A stretch of 64,000 bases of DNA from Spirosoma arboris (GCF_009754945.1 NZ_WPIN01000006.1:372001-436000), one strand, 5' to 3'. Positions 17,886-26,725 are shown, counted from the stretch's first letter. Notes: generated from the letters alone by a model not told the origin. Numbers and translations are program-made.

Positions 17886-18968
17886 ATGGAACCAAACTAT
17901 ACTAGCTTTTTACTGGAACTTAAAGACCATATCCTGCAAAGCCGCTACCGAGCAGCCCGTATGGTCAATAGCGAATTATTACTGCTTTACTATGCTGTAG
18001 GGAAACGATTGTCCGAAAAAATTGCCGCTGAAAAATGGGGAGCGAAGGTTTTGGAACAGCTTTCAATCGATTTGCAGAAACAATTGCCAGGTCTTAAGGG
18101 CTTCTCTTACAGAAACCTAAAGAATATGCGTCAGTTCGCAGATGCCTATTCGCAGGTATTTAGTCAATTGATGACTAATCAGCCAAAAGGGGCGAATGAA
18201 CAAGGGAATTCAATTGGGCAGACGGTGTCTGCCCAATTGAATGATATCGAATTAAATATCTTTTTAGGGATTGGCTTCTCGCATCATATTCTGTTACTGA
18301 ACCGTTGCCACGATCTACAGGAACGCGTATTTTACATGCAAAAAGCTGTAGCTAATCAGTGGACTCACGAAATGCTTGATTGGCAAATCAAGGCGAAAGT
18401 CTATCAGAAACGCGACCAGACTTTAGCTAATAATTTCTCAAATACACTCTCGGAAACGATTCGGGAGTCAGCTCTTCAGGCTTTCAAAGATGAGTATTTG
18501 CTCGACTTTATTAATGTAGAAGCAGATGATGAGCGAGTTGTTGAGAAAGGTATTGTGCAAAATATCAAGGATTTTATTCTTAAGGCAGGGAAAGGATTTG
18601 CTTTTATTGGGAATCAGCACCGGCTACTGGTCGATGACGAAGAGTTCTTTGTCGATCTGCTTTTCTATAATCGCCAGTTGAAATGCCTGGTTGCCGTTGA
18701 ACTGAAAAAGGGAAGGTTTAAACCTGCTGATGCTGGACAACTAAACTTTTATCTAAATGTATTGAATGATCAGGAGCGAATGCCCGATGAAAATCCGGCA
18801 GTAGGTATTGTGCTGTGCAAAGAGAAAAACGACAAGACAGTTGACTACGCCTTTCAGGCCATTCAAAATCCGATGGGTGTAGCAACCTATCAACTCAGTT
18901 CAGACCTACCGGAACACCTGCGGAACGTATTGCCTGATCCTGAATCATTGAGGAAGCTGCTTGACTGA
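17886..18968 (+). CDS. DUF1016 / YhcG-type PDDEXK nuclease
   Basis: 360 residues. N-terminal DUF1016_N helical domain (about 10-160, with LLLYYAVGKRLSEK and LKGFSYRNLKNMRQF) and a C-terminal PDDEXK nuclease domain whose core shows FFVDLLFYNRQL followed by AVELKKGRF, the D and E-x-K of the nuclease site. Such proteins are often found in restriction and defence neighbourhoods and are thought to cleave DNA. An in-frame perfect 16-bp palindrome (18208-18242) encodes part of a linker between domains. It is divergent from the ThuA gene and precedes the nucleotidyltransferase-helicase pair by 154 nt. Family certain, biological role inferred. Confidence 0.85.
   Translation: MEPNYTSFLLELKDHILQSRYRAARMVNSELLLLYYAVGKRLSEKIAAEKWGAKVLEQLSIDLQKQLPGLKGFSYRNLKNMRQFADAYSQVFSQLMTNQPKGANEQGNSIGQTVSAQLNDIELNIFLGIGFSHHILLLNRCHDLQERVFYMQKAVANQWTHEMLDWQIKAKVYQKRDQTLANNFSNTLSETIRESALQAFKDEYLLDFINVEADDERVVEKGIVQNIKDFILKAGKGFAFIGNQHRLLVDDEEFFVDLLFYNRQLKCLVAVELKKGRFKPADAGQLNFYLNVLNDQERMPDENPAVGIVLCKEKNDKTVDYAFQAIQNPMGVATYQLSSDLPEHLRNVLPDPESLRKLLD
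18208..18242. repeat. Perfect 16-bp palindrome inside the DUF1016 gene
   Basis: Arms 18208-18223 and 18227-18242 match exactly around loop ggt. It keeps the reading frame and encodes the segment NSIGQTVSAQLND between the two domains. Confidence 0.85.
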
Positions 18969-19122
18969 GATACTATACAATATATTCTCACTTTCTCTAA
19001 TGCCGTATAAAACGCATATCTTAAGATAGAGATGGATTTATAACCGTTTAACTATAAACACTATAACCTTATAAGCCCGAAAATATAACTTGCTGCGTCA
19101 TTAATTGTAACATCCCACACCA

Positions 19123-19821
19123 ATGAAAATTGAAAAAGGCCAAATCATCGCAGGTCAGCCAGTCCTAAAAGTTAGAGACTTCTTCAAACGACATGAGCGG
19201 TTCTGTCTAGATAGTATCACCTACTTTTTTGCTATGTCTCCGGAAGACGCAAATAGATTTTGTTCAGAATTGATAGGACTTGGCTATTGTGAGCAAATCA
19301 TCAGTGATCAGATAGACCCAGATTTTAATGAAGAAGTATGGCATGAACTGCTTCCACTTGGCCGTTCGTTGAGATTAGCACGCGCGGTTCCAAGGATTAG
19401 TCGGCAGAAAGCTGATCAAATTTTAGCAGAATTTATGAAACGCGTAGAGGAGGTGAATTGCAATGAAAAGTATGTGCATAAGATAACAAAAGTAATTCTG
19501 TTTGGTAGCTATATCCGGCCCGATAGTACAGATTTAGGCGATGTTGATATTGCGGTTGAAATAACATCAAAATTTAATGATCCAGAAGTGCGCCGTAAGA
19601 AGGGACAGGAATATACAAGAGCAGCCATGAAAAGCGGACGGCATATTGGCGGATTCCTTGAGCAGCTGTGTTTCCCAGAATCTGACTTGAAGGTATTTCT
19701 TAGGAACAAGTCCCGTTACATCAGCCTACACCCAATAGACGACGAAGTCTTGAAAGAGACGGAGACTTTACAGATATATCCTAAATCACTTATCACACAG
19801 TTGACAGATCTTCTGGCGTAG
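19123..19821 (+). CDS. Winged-helix-nucleotidyltransferase protein, candidate defence component
   Basis: 232 residues, no signal. The first about 85 residues look like a winged-helix DNA-binding region (VRDFFKRHERFCLDSITYFF, then a helix EDANRFCSELIGLG). Residues about 95-185 form a Pol-beta-type nucleotidyltransferase core with G128-S129 and the catalytic acidic pair D140-x-D142 (FGSYIRP ... DLGDVDIAVEI). Minimal nucleotidyltransferases of this kind serve as antitoxins (MNT) or as modifiers in defence. The partner lies 17 nt downstream (PLD-helicase), so the two genes very probably form one operon. By eye the gene is more AT-rich than its flanks, which suggests transfer. No HEPN toxin gene is adjacent, which argues against a simple MNT-HEPN pair. 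Confidence 0.75.
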   Translation: MKIEKGQIIAGQPVLKVRDFFKRHERFCLDSITYFFAMSPEDANRFCSELIGLGYCEQIISDQIDPDFNEEVWHELLPLGRSLRLARAVPRISRQKADQILAEFMKRVEEVNCNEKYVHKITKVILFGSYIRPDSTDLGDVDIAVEITSKFNDPEVRRKKGQEYTRAAMKSGRHIGGFLEQLCFPESDLKVFLRNKSRYISLHPIDDEVLKETETLQIYPKSLITQLTDLLA

Positions 19822-19838
19822 CTGACAATAACCTATTC

Positions 19839-22796
19839 ATGAAGCAACCTAAGTCCCGGCTCATCCTGGATACGGAAACGGGTAAGCCGCTACATGGCGT
19901 TGGTGCGGGTACGCTTGGTGTGTTTCTGAAAGCCTATTACCCCGAAGTCCGAAAGCTAATTCGCGTTGCCAGTGGCTACTTCCGGTTAGCTGGCTACACC
20001 CTTGGCCGTCGTTATCTCCTCCCGAATCAATCATCGGTTCAGTTTCATATTCTGGTTGGCCGTAACGAAGGCGACAACGCCCGGCTGGCCGTACGTGATG
20101 AGATTAAAACTGAGTTAGATAAAGGAAAAAAAACAGGTTACTATACGCCCATTGTGCGAGATGTTATTCGACGGATAAAAGCGAAGGAGTTTATTATCTA
20201 TGATGCTCGCTCTATGGATGTAGATTACCACTGTAAGTTCTACATCTGCGACCAAACAGTGTTATGCCATGGTTCCGGCAACTATACAGTCTATGGCATC
20301 CTTACGCAGCACGAACAGATCAGTGCCAGCCGAGATTCAGCCGTCATCAAAGAATCCAGCGATTGGTTCGATGAGGCCTCAAAAACAGCTAAAGATGTTA
20401 CACTACCCATTTTAAAGGTTTTGGAAGAATGGCTCAAGCTAGCACCACCTTTTCATGCTTACCTGAAATTCCTGACAGCTTTCGATATTCTCTTTGATCG
20501 AGGTAACGTACCTGGTTTGCATCTGCCTGTCTACTATCAGCAGTGGGTCATTGTGCGGGCTATCGAAGCTTGTAAACAACATAGGGCTGCTGTAGTTCTA
20601 GCTGCTACAGGCTTGGGCAAAACCATTATTGGGGCTGAACTTGTGTTTCTGTTAAAGCATCTGAATATTATTCAGAACGTAGTCCTGATAGCACCGTCTG
20701 CCGTACACGCTGAGTGGAAGAAACAACTGAAGCTTAGAGATTTTCATGACGATCTGTTTAATAGTCACTTGTTATTCATGTCCACCTCGGAGCGACCGTA
20801 CCACAAAGTGGCCCAGCTAGACCAGCGCCTAAGCGATGTGACAGACAAGACGCTCATTCTCATTGATGAAGCCCATACATACCGCAATCAAGATCGTTCC
20901 GACTGGCAAAAGAAAGACAAAAAATACCGAGACGAAGCTAAGCGCGAAAAAGCCCGTGGCGGTGTTGCTCTTGACCGGATACGACCGCTTGTCGAAGAGC
21001 GAAAAGCCTTGATTGTTTTGCTAACAGCCACGCCTTATGGCACCAATCCGGGTAATATTGAGAGTTTGCTCCGCTTTTTGCCCGAAACCTTGGAGAAACA
21101 GAACGTAGAAAAGAAACGAAAAGGACTAACGTTAGCCCAATTAACCAAACTGAATTTTGTTAGCTCACTTGGCCTTCGACAGGTATTGACGTTGGCAAGG
21201 GAGCGGGGCGATACTGTAAACAACCGTGTCTTCATTCAATTCGGCACACAACCGCGTTTCATGCCGGAACGAGTTTATTTACGGAAAGTTAGCTATAAGC
21301 TACCCGAGTTTGAAGACCTACGTGCAGCGTTTGACGCCGGTTTGTTTGCGCAGGATACACCAAATGTAGGTGATGGTTTTGATGACAGGCGGGATGATTA
21401 CCGCTCATTCGGGATTAACTCAGCTAATGGACATTTCATTACATCATGGCTGGGTTCACCCCCTGCTGTAGTACAATGCCTGATAAAAAATCTGCTCACG
21501 CTTGGCAAGCGCGACGATCAGGCTAAAGCACCTGCTCCTCCTTTATTTCCTGATTATCAACGATATTCAGAGGAAGAAATGGCGGCTTTCCCAGATGAAG
21601 AAGCTGGTAAGCCATACGGTTTTCTGATGCGTGAAGACATAAAACTTCGTCGGGAAAAACTGTACCATATTCAGCAACGTCTTGAGTTATTGAAACGAGA
21701 TGATAAGGTTCAGAAACTGTGCGACCTGCTTAAAGTACATGTAGTTGATGGAAAAGAGAAGGCATTGGTTTTCGTTGAGCGTCATGCAACGGCATTGTTT
21801 ATTACTGAGTTTTTACAAAAGATAAAGCCGTCCTTATCAGTCGAGTGTATGGTGGTACGGCAAGGAAAAGAAGGATATGCACTGAAAGATACCGATAAGC
21901 GTAACGAGATTATGGATAATTTCTCGCCTATCTCGCGCGGCACAAAGAAAATTACTTTCCCTGTCAATGTACTTATTTGTACCGATGCCAACGGCATCGG
22001 TGTCAACTTACAGGATGCAAACGTAGTTGTTAATTACGATCCGGCCGACAGTGCCGATATTGTGTTTCAGCGGGCCGGGCGAATTATTCGCTTCACGGTT
22101 GACCCAGCCCGTAAAGTGTATATCTACACGTTTGAGCCAAGCCAAAAAGATGCGGCTTCTAAAGCCTGCAACAAGATTGCCTCCGTGTTTGAGAGCATGC
22201 GGAAACACCACGATCGATCTAATAAAACGTTTGGCTTATCGATTCTGCCCGAATCCGATGAAGAGGAAATTGATCTGACGAATCCTGAGCAAGAAGCGGC
22301 TTTCGTTGGCAGTTTCAACGCGGCTGACGACGGTACCATCCATGATCCGCTCGCTCATCACACCGCCATTTTTGATAAACACCGAGATCTTGTTGCGAAG
22401 CTTAACGACAGTTTATATTCATCACGCATTTACAAAAGTAACGAACCACGAATCGCTGTACTTATTGAGAAGGATGCACAAAAACACATTATCCTTTACA
22501 ATCTCAAATCGCGAGCATTCGAGCATGAAAACAATCCGATTGCTGTAATTGACCTGCTTGCCTGTCAAGAAGACACCGATAATGCGCCTATTGATGTCGG
22601 AACTGTAGAACGAGCAACGAAACGGGCTGTTAATAACTGGCAGAAAATAAGCACGTCGTCAACGGATGACCTGCTTATTTTGTGTAGTATTTATTTGGCC
22701 CCAAAGTGGAAGAAGACGTTTTCTGACGATTTACTTAAGAAATTCCGACAGAAAAAGAAAGCCAGACATAATCCTACTAATAAAGGCAATACCTAA
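19839..22796 (+). CDS. PLD-like nuclease fused to SNF2/DEAH helicase
   Basis: 985 residues. N-terminal phospholipase-D-like domain (about 20-190) with one HKD-type motif, H131-x-K133 and G145-S146-x-N148, as in PLD nucleases that act as dimers. Then a superfamily-2 helicase: Walker A ATGLGKT (G258 to T262), Walker B DEAH at 343-346, motif III LLTATPYG, a long charged insertion, and the second RecA lobe with VLICTDANGIGVNLQDA and VFQRAGRIIR (about 742-752). The fusion implies ATP-driven DNA translocation coupled to cleavage. Gene order (DUF1016 nuclease, nucleotidyltransferase, PLD-helicase) suggests an anti-phage island. It shares a helicase and a PLD with DISARM-like systems, but they are fused here and no methylase or DUF1998 gene is present. 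Confidence 0.82.
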   Translation: MKQPKSRLILDTETGKPLHGVGAGTLGVFLKAYYPEVRKLIRVASGYFRLAGYTLGRRYLLPNQSSVQFHILVGRNEGDNARLAVRDEIKTELDKGKKTGYYTPIVRDVIRRIKAKEFIIYDARSMDVDYHCKFYICDQTVLCHGSGNYTVYGILTQHEQISASRDSAVIKESSDWFDEASKTAKDVTLPILKVLEEWLKLAPPFHAYLKFLTAFDILFDRGNVPGLHLPVYYQQWVIVRAIEACKQHRAAVVLAATGLGKTIIGAELVFLLKHLNIIQNVVLIAPSAVHAEWKKQLKLRDFHDDLFNSHLLFMSTSERPYHKVAQLDQRLSDVTDKTLILIDEAHTYRNQDRSDWQKKDKKYRDEAKREKARGGVALDRIRPLVEERKALIVLLTATPYGTNPGNIESLLRFLPETLEKQNVEKKRKGLTLAQLTKLNFVSSLGLRQVLTLARERGDTVNNRVFIQFGTQPRFMPERVYLRKVSYKLPEFEDLRAAFDAGLFAQDTPNVGDGFDDRRDDYRSFGINSANGHFITSWLGSPPAVVQCLIKNLLTLGKRDDQAKAPAPPLFPDYQRYSEEEMAAFPDEEAGKPYGFLMREDIKLRREKLYHIQQRLELLKRDDKVQKLCDLLKVHVVDGKEKALVFVERHATALFITEFLQKIKPSLSVECMVVRQGKEGYALKDTDKRNEIMDNFSPISRGTKKITFPVNVLICTDANGIGVNLQDANVVVNYDPADSADIVFQRAGRIIRFTVDPARKVYIYTFEPSQKDAASKACNKIASVFESMRKHHDRSNKTFGLSILPESDEEEIDLTNPEQEAAFVGSFNAADDGTIHDPLAHHTAIFDKHRDLVAKLNDSLYSSRIYKSNEPRIAVLIEKDAQKHIILYNLKSRAFEHENNPIAVIDLLACQEDTDNAPIDVGTVERATKRAVNNWQKISTSSTDDLLILCSIYLAPKWKKTFSDDLLKKFRQKKKARHNPTNKGNT

Positions 22797-22878
22797 TAAG
22801 GCTCATATGGAATTGAGTATTGACTACATTATTCCTCTAGCTGCTAGCTGCAAATAAATAATAAAAAGTTGTACCTAA

Positions 22879-23604
22879 TTATTTCACTGGACTAGCCTCG
22901 CGAAACAACTCCCCCAACATCCGCTCAAACTCCGTCTGAAAAGGGGCTATAATCGTAATCCGTTCCTCAGTAATGGGGTGCGTAAACTTGAGCTGACGGG
23001 CGTGTAGAAGCATGGTGTTCATCTCGAAATGCTCTTTAAACAGCTTGTTTTGCTTGTTACAGCCGTGAGGTCGATCGCCGATGATGGGGTGGAGAATATG
23101 CGCCATGTGTTTGCGCAACTGATGCATGCGGCCGGTATCTGGGGTTAGCTCCACCAACGAATAACGAGACGTAGCGTGTTTGCCAAATGGCAGAGGGATT
23201 TCGGTTCGTTGAAGCGTCTTGATATGGGTTACTGCATCCTGGAATACACCCGTTTCATCGTTACGTAAAGCATAATCAATGGTCTGTTCGTCGGGTGTAA
23301 AACCGCGGACAATGGCCAGATAACTTTTATCAACGCCACCTTCCATAAACTGCTGCTGCATGAGCGAGTTCATGGATTCGGTTAGGGCGAAGAGTAATAC
23401 GCCACCCGTTTTGCGGTCGAGCCGGTGAACGGGATACACACGATGCCCCAACTGATCTCGGAGAATCTGTACGGCAAATTCGCTGGCATTGCTGGCAATG
23501 GGAGAACGGTGAACTAGCAAACCGTGTGGTTTATTGATAGCAACTAAATCAGCGGACTGGTAAAGAATGGTGAGAAGAGGAGCTGTATCTGGAGATGAAT
23601 TCAT
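22879..23604 (-). CDS. truC: tRNA pseudouridine(65) synthase TruC-like
   Basis: 241 residues from ATG 23604 (MNSSPDTAPLL); an upstream in-frame ATG at 23655 adds 17 residues unlike the family. RluA-type pseudouridine synthase: HRLDRKTGGVLLF gives the catalytic Asp D63, preceded by INKPHGLLVHRS and followed by SLVELTPDTGRMHQLRKHMA and HPIIGDRPHG. The LVHRS and HPIIGDxxHG arrangement and the short length match TruC, which isomerises U65 in tRNA. Cytosolic housekeeping enzyme. It is divergent from the next gene, with only 72 nt between starts. Confidence 0.85.
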   Translation of the reverse strand: MNSSPDTAPLLTILYQSADLVAINKPHGLLVHRSPIASNASEFAVQILRDQLGHRVYPVHRLDRKTGGVLLFALTESMNSLMQQQFMEGGVDKSYLAIVRGFTPDEQTIDYALRNDETGVFQDAVTHIKTLQRTEIPLPFGKHATSRYSLVELTPDTGRMHQLRKHMAHILHPIIGDRPHGCNKQNKLFKEHFEMNTMLLHARQLKFTHPITEERITIIAPFQTEFERMLGELFREASPVK

Positions 23605-23676
23605 TCGCGACAAATAATACCAAAAATAGTAGGATGCCCTGTAACTTACGCCCATTACCAGCGAAACTCAAAAAAC

Positions 23677-24480
23677 ATGCGCGTTTATTGGCTACAGACG
23701 AGTGTTGTTCTGCTACTAATTCTAGTTTCTTCAACTATAAGTAAAGCCCAGAAGACGACCGAAATCCGGCGGTTTCAGCTGAAAGAAGTTCAGCAGGGCG
23801 TCGCGGTCGATCAGACCTATTTTTACGTCATCAACAATCACTCGCTGACGAAGCATACCAAATCTGATGGCAAGCAGGTCGCGGCCTGGAGTGACAGTAC
23901 GGGCTTGTTGAAACACATGAACAGTGGCGTAGTGATTGGTCAGAAACTCTATTGCACACACTCGAATTACCCCGACGTACCGATGGCGAGTTCGATTGAG
24001 ATTTTCGACACGCGAACGTTGAAGCACATTGGCAATCATAGCTTTGGGCTCTTTCCCGGTTCCATGACCTGGGCCGATTTTCACGACGGTTATTGGTGGG
24101 TAGCGTTTGCAAATTACTCAAACAAGTCGATGGCCGAGGGGCGCGATAATCGCTGGACAACATTGGTCAAATTCAATGAGAATTGGCAGCAACTCGAAGT
24201 CTGGGCGTTTCCAGCGAATGTGTTGCAAGCTTTTGCACCTTACAGCACGTCGGGTGGAACGTGGGGGCCTGATGGTCTTCTTTACTGCACTGGTCACGAT
24301 AAACCCGAGATGTATGCGTTGAAATTACCCGAACGTGGACATACACTTCAATACGTAAAAACCATTCCGACCGTCAGCGAAGGGCAGGCATTTGCTATCG
24401 ACCGAAGCATCAAAAACAAACAGGTGTTTTACGGAATTACTCGAAACGACAATTACGTTATCGTTTCGGTAGTTGAGTGA
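23677..24480 (+). CDS. Exported protein of unknown function, beta-propeller-like
   Basis: 267 residues with a Sec signal (about 1-24, ending SKAQ). The rest is rich in short strand repeats with aromatic and glycine turns (QGVAVDQTYFYVINNHSLTK, GVVIGQKLYCTHSN, GSMTWADFHDGYWWVAFANY, GGTWGPDGLLYCTGHD), as in a six-bladed propeller of the glutamine-cyclotransferase or strictosidine-synthase kind. No catalytic motif is evident. It ends 24 nt before an AraC-type regulator on the same strand. I do not recognise a named family. Confidence 0.6.
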   Translation: MRVYWLQTSVVLLLILVSSTISKAQKTTEIRRFQLKEVQQGVAVDQTYFYVINNHSLTKHTKSDGKQVAAWSDSTGLLKHMNSGVVIGQKLYCTHSNYPDVPMASSIEIFDTRTLKHIGNHSFGLFPGSMTWADFHDGYWWVAFANYSNKSMAEGRDNRWTTLVKFNENWQQLEVWAFPANVLQAFAPYSTSGGTWGPDGLLYCTGHDKPEMYALKLPERGHTLQYVKTIPTVSEGQAFAIDRSIKNKQVFYGITRNDNYVIVSVVE

Positions 24481-24504
24481 AAAATAGCCAGTTAAGGTAC
24501 GCCG

Positions 24505-25278
24505 ATGAAAACAGAACGCTATTTCCCGGTTGAGCGATTAAGGCCATTTGTCAAGGCGTTCATGCTCATTGAGAGTGAACAAGGGATGGTTAATAAACTG
24601 CTGCCTAGCACGTCTATTGTCATGGCGTTTCGGTATAAAGGAAACGTGCGTTATGCGGAAGGCGTCAACGTAGGGCCTATGCCCACAGCGGTGATAACGG
24701 GTTTACGAAACTCAATGCGTTTGGTTGATTATACTCCGGAGGCAGCTACGTTATTGGTCATTTTTAATGAAGGCGGAGCTGCGGCTTTGTTTAGAGAACC
24801 TCTTCACGAATTATTTGGTAGCAGTGCCACACTAGATGAGCTGATGCCACGCAAGATTGTAAGCGAAGTGGAAGAACGTTTGGCCGAAGCAAAAAACAAT
24901 CAACAGCGTGTGACAATCGTAGAGCACTTCCTAATCGCGAGGCTACAGGAAACCACCACCGATTGGCTAGTGCAGCAGGCCATCCAGCAAATTCAATTGT
25001 CCAACGGCACGGTACGCATCAACGAATTACTAGCCGATTTGCCCATTAGTCAGGACCCTTTCGAGAAACGCTTCCGGCGAATTGTAGGAACTTCACCCAA
25101 GCAGTTTTCGAAAATCGTACGGTTACGTTCGGTGATTAATCAGTATTCTTCTACGCAAAGTCTGACAGAAATGGCCCACCAGGCTGGCTATTTCGATCAG
25201 GCCCATTTCATCAAAGACTTTCGGTCATTCACAGGCCAGGTTCCTCATCTTTTCTTTCAATCAGGAGGCTATTGGTGA
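24505..25278 (+). CDS. AraC family transcriptional regulator
   Basis: 257 residues. N-terminal ligand/regulatory domain (ERYFPVERLRPFVKAFMLIE, then SIVMAFRYKG), resembling the DUF6597-type sensor in many Bacteroidota AraC proteins. C-terminal HTH pair (about 160-255): RINELLADLPISQDPFEKRF for the first helix-turn-helix and the signature FDQAHFIKDFRSFTGQVP for the second. It probably controls adjacent genes such as the YCII-like or NAD-binding genes downstream; this is inferred from position only. Confidence 0.85.
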   Translation: MKTERYFPVERLRPFVKAFMLIESEQGMVNKLLPSTSIVMAFRYKGNVRYAEGVNVGPMPTAVITGLRNSMRLVDYTPEAATLLVIFNEGGAAALFREPLHELFGSSATLDELMPRKIVSEVEERLAEAKNNQQRVTIVEHFLIARLQETTTDWLVQQAIQQIQLSNGTVRINELLADLPISQDPFEKRFRRIVGTSPKQFSKIVRLRSVINQYSSTQSLTEMAHQAGYFDQAHFIKDFRSFTGQVPHLFFQSGGYW

Positions 25279-25287
25279 AGATGGGCC

Positions 25288-25357
25288 GCTGATTTTTATG
25301 ATCCTTCTGATTTTACAAGATTTTTACGATCAGCTTAATGCTAAATCATAATTGATC
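25288..25357. repeat. Degenerate inverted repeat, gctgatttttatgat family
   Basis: Starts with the same gctgatttttatgat arm as 5061-5128, contains ttacaagatttttacgatc and ends aatcataattgatca. Like the other copy it directly follows a stop codon. Confidence 0.5.
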
Positions 25358-25434
25358 ATTGACCTCATAATTATCTGCGTTCTATTGACTATCAAGTCAG
25401 TGATTTTTTACAATTCTGGACTTGCTCATCCATC

Positions 25435-25442
25435 TAGTTTTG
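25435..25442 (+). promoter_or_regulatory. Candidate -7 box TAGTTTTG
   Basis: Matches the Bacteroidota consensus TAnnTTTG and lies 38 nt before the ATG of the YCII-like gene. No clear -33 TTTG was found. Confidence 0.45.
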
Positions 25443-25480
25443 TGTCGGCCAATTAGGCTATAAACAAAACACAAACGACT

Positions 25481-25831
25481 ATGAATGAGTATGTTTTTTT
25501 GATACGATTCAGTATCCAGAAGACTTTAACGCCAGAGCAACAGGCGCTGAATACCGAAAAGTGGAGGAAACTGATTCAATTCTGGACAGACCAGGGCACC
25601 TTTGTAGGAAGTAGCCTGATTACACAGCCCGGTTTTGTTGTGACAGGATCACAACGAGAAGTAGAACAGGGAGTTGTGGCCGATGCGGATTTTAAAGTAA
25701 CGAGTGTAATTCGAGTACTGGCCGCCAATCTGGATAGTGCCGTAGAAATGGCCAAAGACTGCCCAACGCTGGATTATGGAGCCACCGTAGAGGTCAGAGA
25801 AGTACAAATACGCTCTATTCCTGCAAACTAG
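25481..25831 (+). CDS. YCII/DGPF-related small protein
   Basis: 116 residues, no signal. Fold pattern of a ferredoxin-like alpha/beta dimer: EYVFLIRFSIQ strand, a helix EKWRKLIQFWTDQG, a strand with FVGSSLITQPGFVVTG, and a final helix DSAVEMAKDCPTLDYG leading to TVEVREV. The last segment is typical of YCII and DGPF domain proteins, which often accompany ECF or AraC regulators. The catalytic role is unknown. Its stop codon abuts the left arm of a 43-bp palindrome. Confidence 0.6.
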   Translation: MNEYVFLIRFSIQKTLTPEQQALNTEKWRKLIQFWTDQGTFVGSSLITQPGFVVTGSQREVEQGVVADADFKVTSVIRVLAANLDSAVEMAKDCPTLDYGATVEVREVQIRSIPAN

Positions 25832-25932
25832 TTTTAAACGCAGAGAAAGCGGAGGTTTCGCAGAGAACACAGAGCCTAAACTAATTAATCTCTGTGTTCT
25901 CTGCGAAACCTCCGCTTTCTCTGCGTTTAAAA
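25832..25932. repeat. Perfect 43-bp inverted repeat, cgcagagaa...cacagag family
   Basis: Arms 25832-25874 and 25890-25932 are exact reverse complements around a 15-nt AT-rich loop. It begins at the base after one stop codon and ends 2 nt before the convergent stop codon, so it fits a bidirectional 3'-end element. Confidence 0.97.
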
Positions 25933-25934
25933 AA

Positions 25935-26595
25935 TCACCATTTTGCTAGCGCAACAATGTCTTTCACTTCCAGAATCTGCTTTTCGTACCCATTCGCAGC
26001 CGATTTGATCATGGCGAGCGCCAACTCCTGCAAAGTTGAAAAGCCAGAAGGATAAAGCGCCCGGCCAATAGGATATAACCAATCAAGGTATTTGTAATAA
26101 CTCTTCACGTTTTTCTGGCCGGGCGTCGCCTTCATAAAGCCCGGACGCATCATATACGAGTTTTTGAACAGTCGCATCAGCGCATTTTCGGTAGCACCTT
26201 TCACACGTGCCCACGCCAGACGACCTTTCTCGGTGCTATCGGTACCACCGCCAGACACATACTCGAAGGTCAGGTCAGGGTTAAGCTTTGCCAGTACGTT
26301 AGCAAAGTTCATAGTCAGATCGTAGGTCATACGCTTATACTCGTCATCTTTCATTCCAACCGACGAGACACCCAAGCAAAAAAAAACAGGCATTATAGCC
26401 GCTCAGTTGACTCTCGATGGGGGCCAGATTGAAAAAGTCCTTGTGGATAATTTCTTTCAGCTTGGGGTGCACTACACCGCCCGGTTTCCGGTTGATGACC
26501 AACACCTGTTCTACATCAGGATGTTGCAAACATTCGATCAGGACACCTTCGCCCACCATGCCCGTGGCACCCGTTATTATTGCGTTGATTTTCAT
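25935..26595 (-). pseudogene. NAD(P)H-binding/epimerase-like gene split by a one-base frameshift in a homopolymer
   Basis: Two overlapping frames encode one short-chain, NmrA-like Rossmann protein of about 219 residues. The 5' part (from ATG 26595) carries the nucleotide-binding GATGMVGEGV and runs to NACFF. The 3' part resumes as CLGVSSVGMKDDEY and continues to 25935. The break is a run of nine T on the coding strand (26378-26386); eight would restore the frame. Both halves are otherwise intact with no other stops, so the gene may be a recent pseudogene, a sequencing error, or expressed by slippage. It faces the YCII-like gene and follows the AraC regulator locus. Confidence 0.75.
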
Positions 26596-26725
26596 AGAGT
26601 AGATCGTTTTAGGCTAAGCTAAAATTCGTCGGTAATTCGTACTGAATTGAATAAATTTACCGACCTGATGGCTATTAGTCCAAACCGAACCAATCCGAAT
26701 AGGTTCAACGACTTAGCTAATTAGG

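Noticed and set aside
19123..19821. MNT antitoxin of a HEPN-MNT pair
   Set aside because: No HEPN-type small helical gene lies next to it; the adjacent gene is a large helicase, and the protein has an extra winged-helix part.
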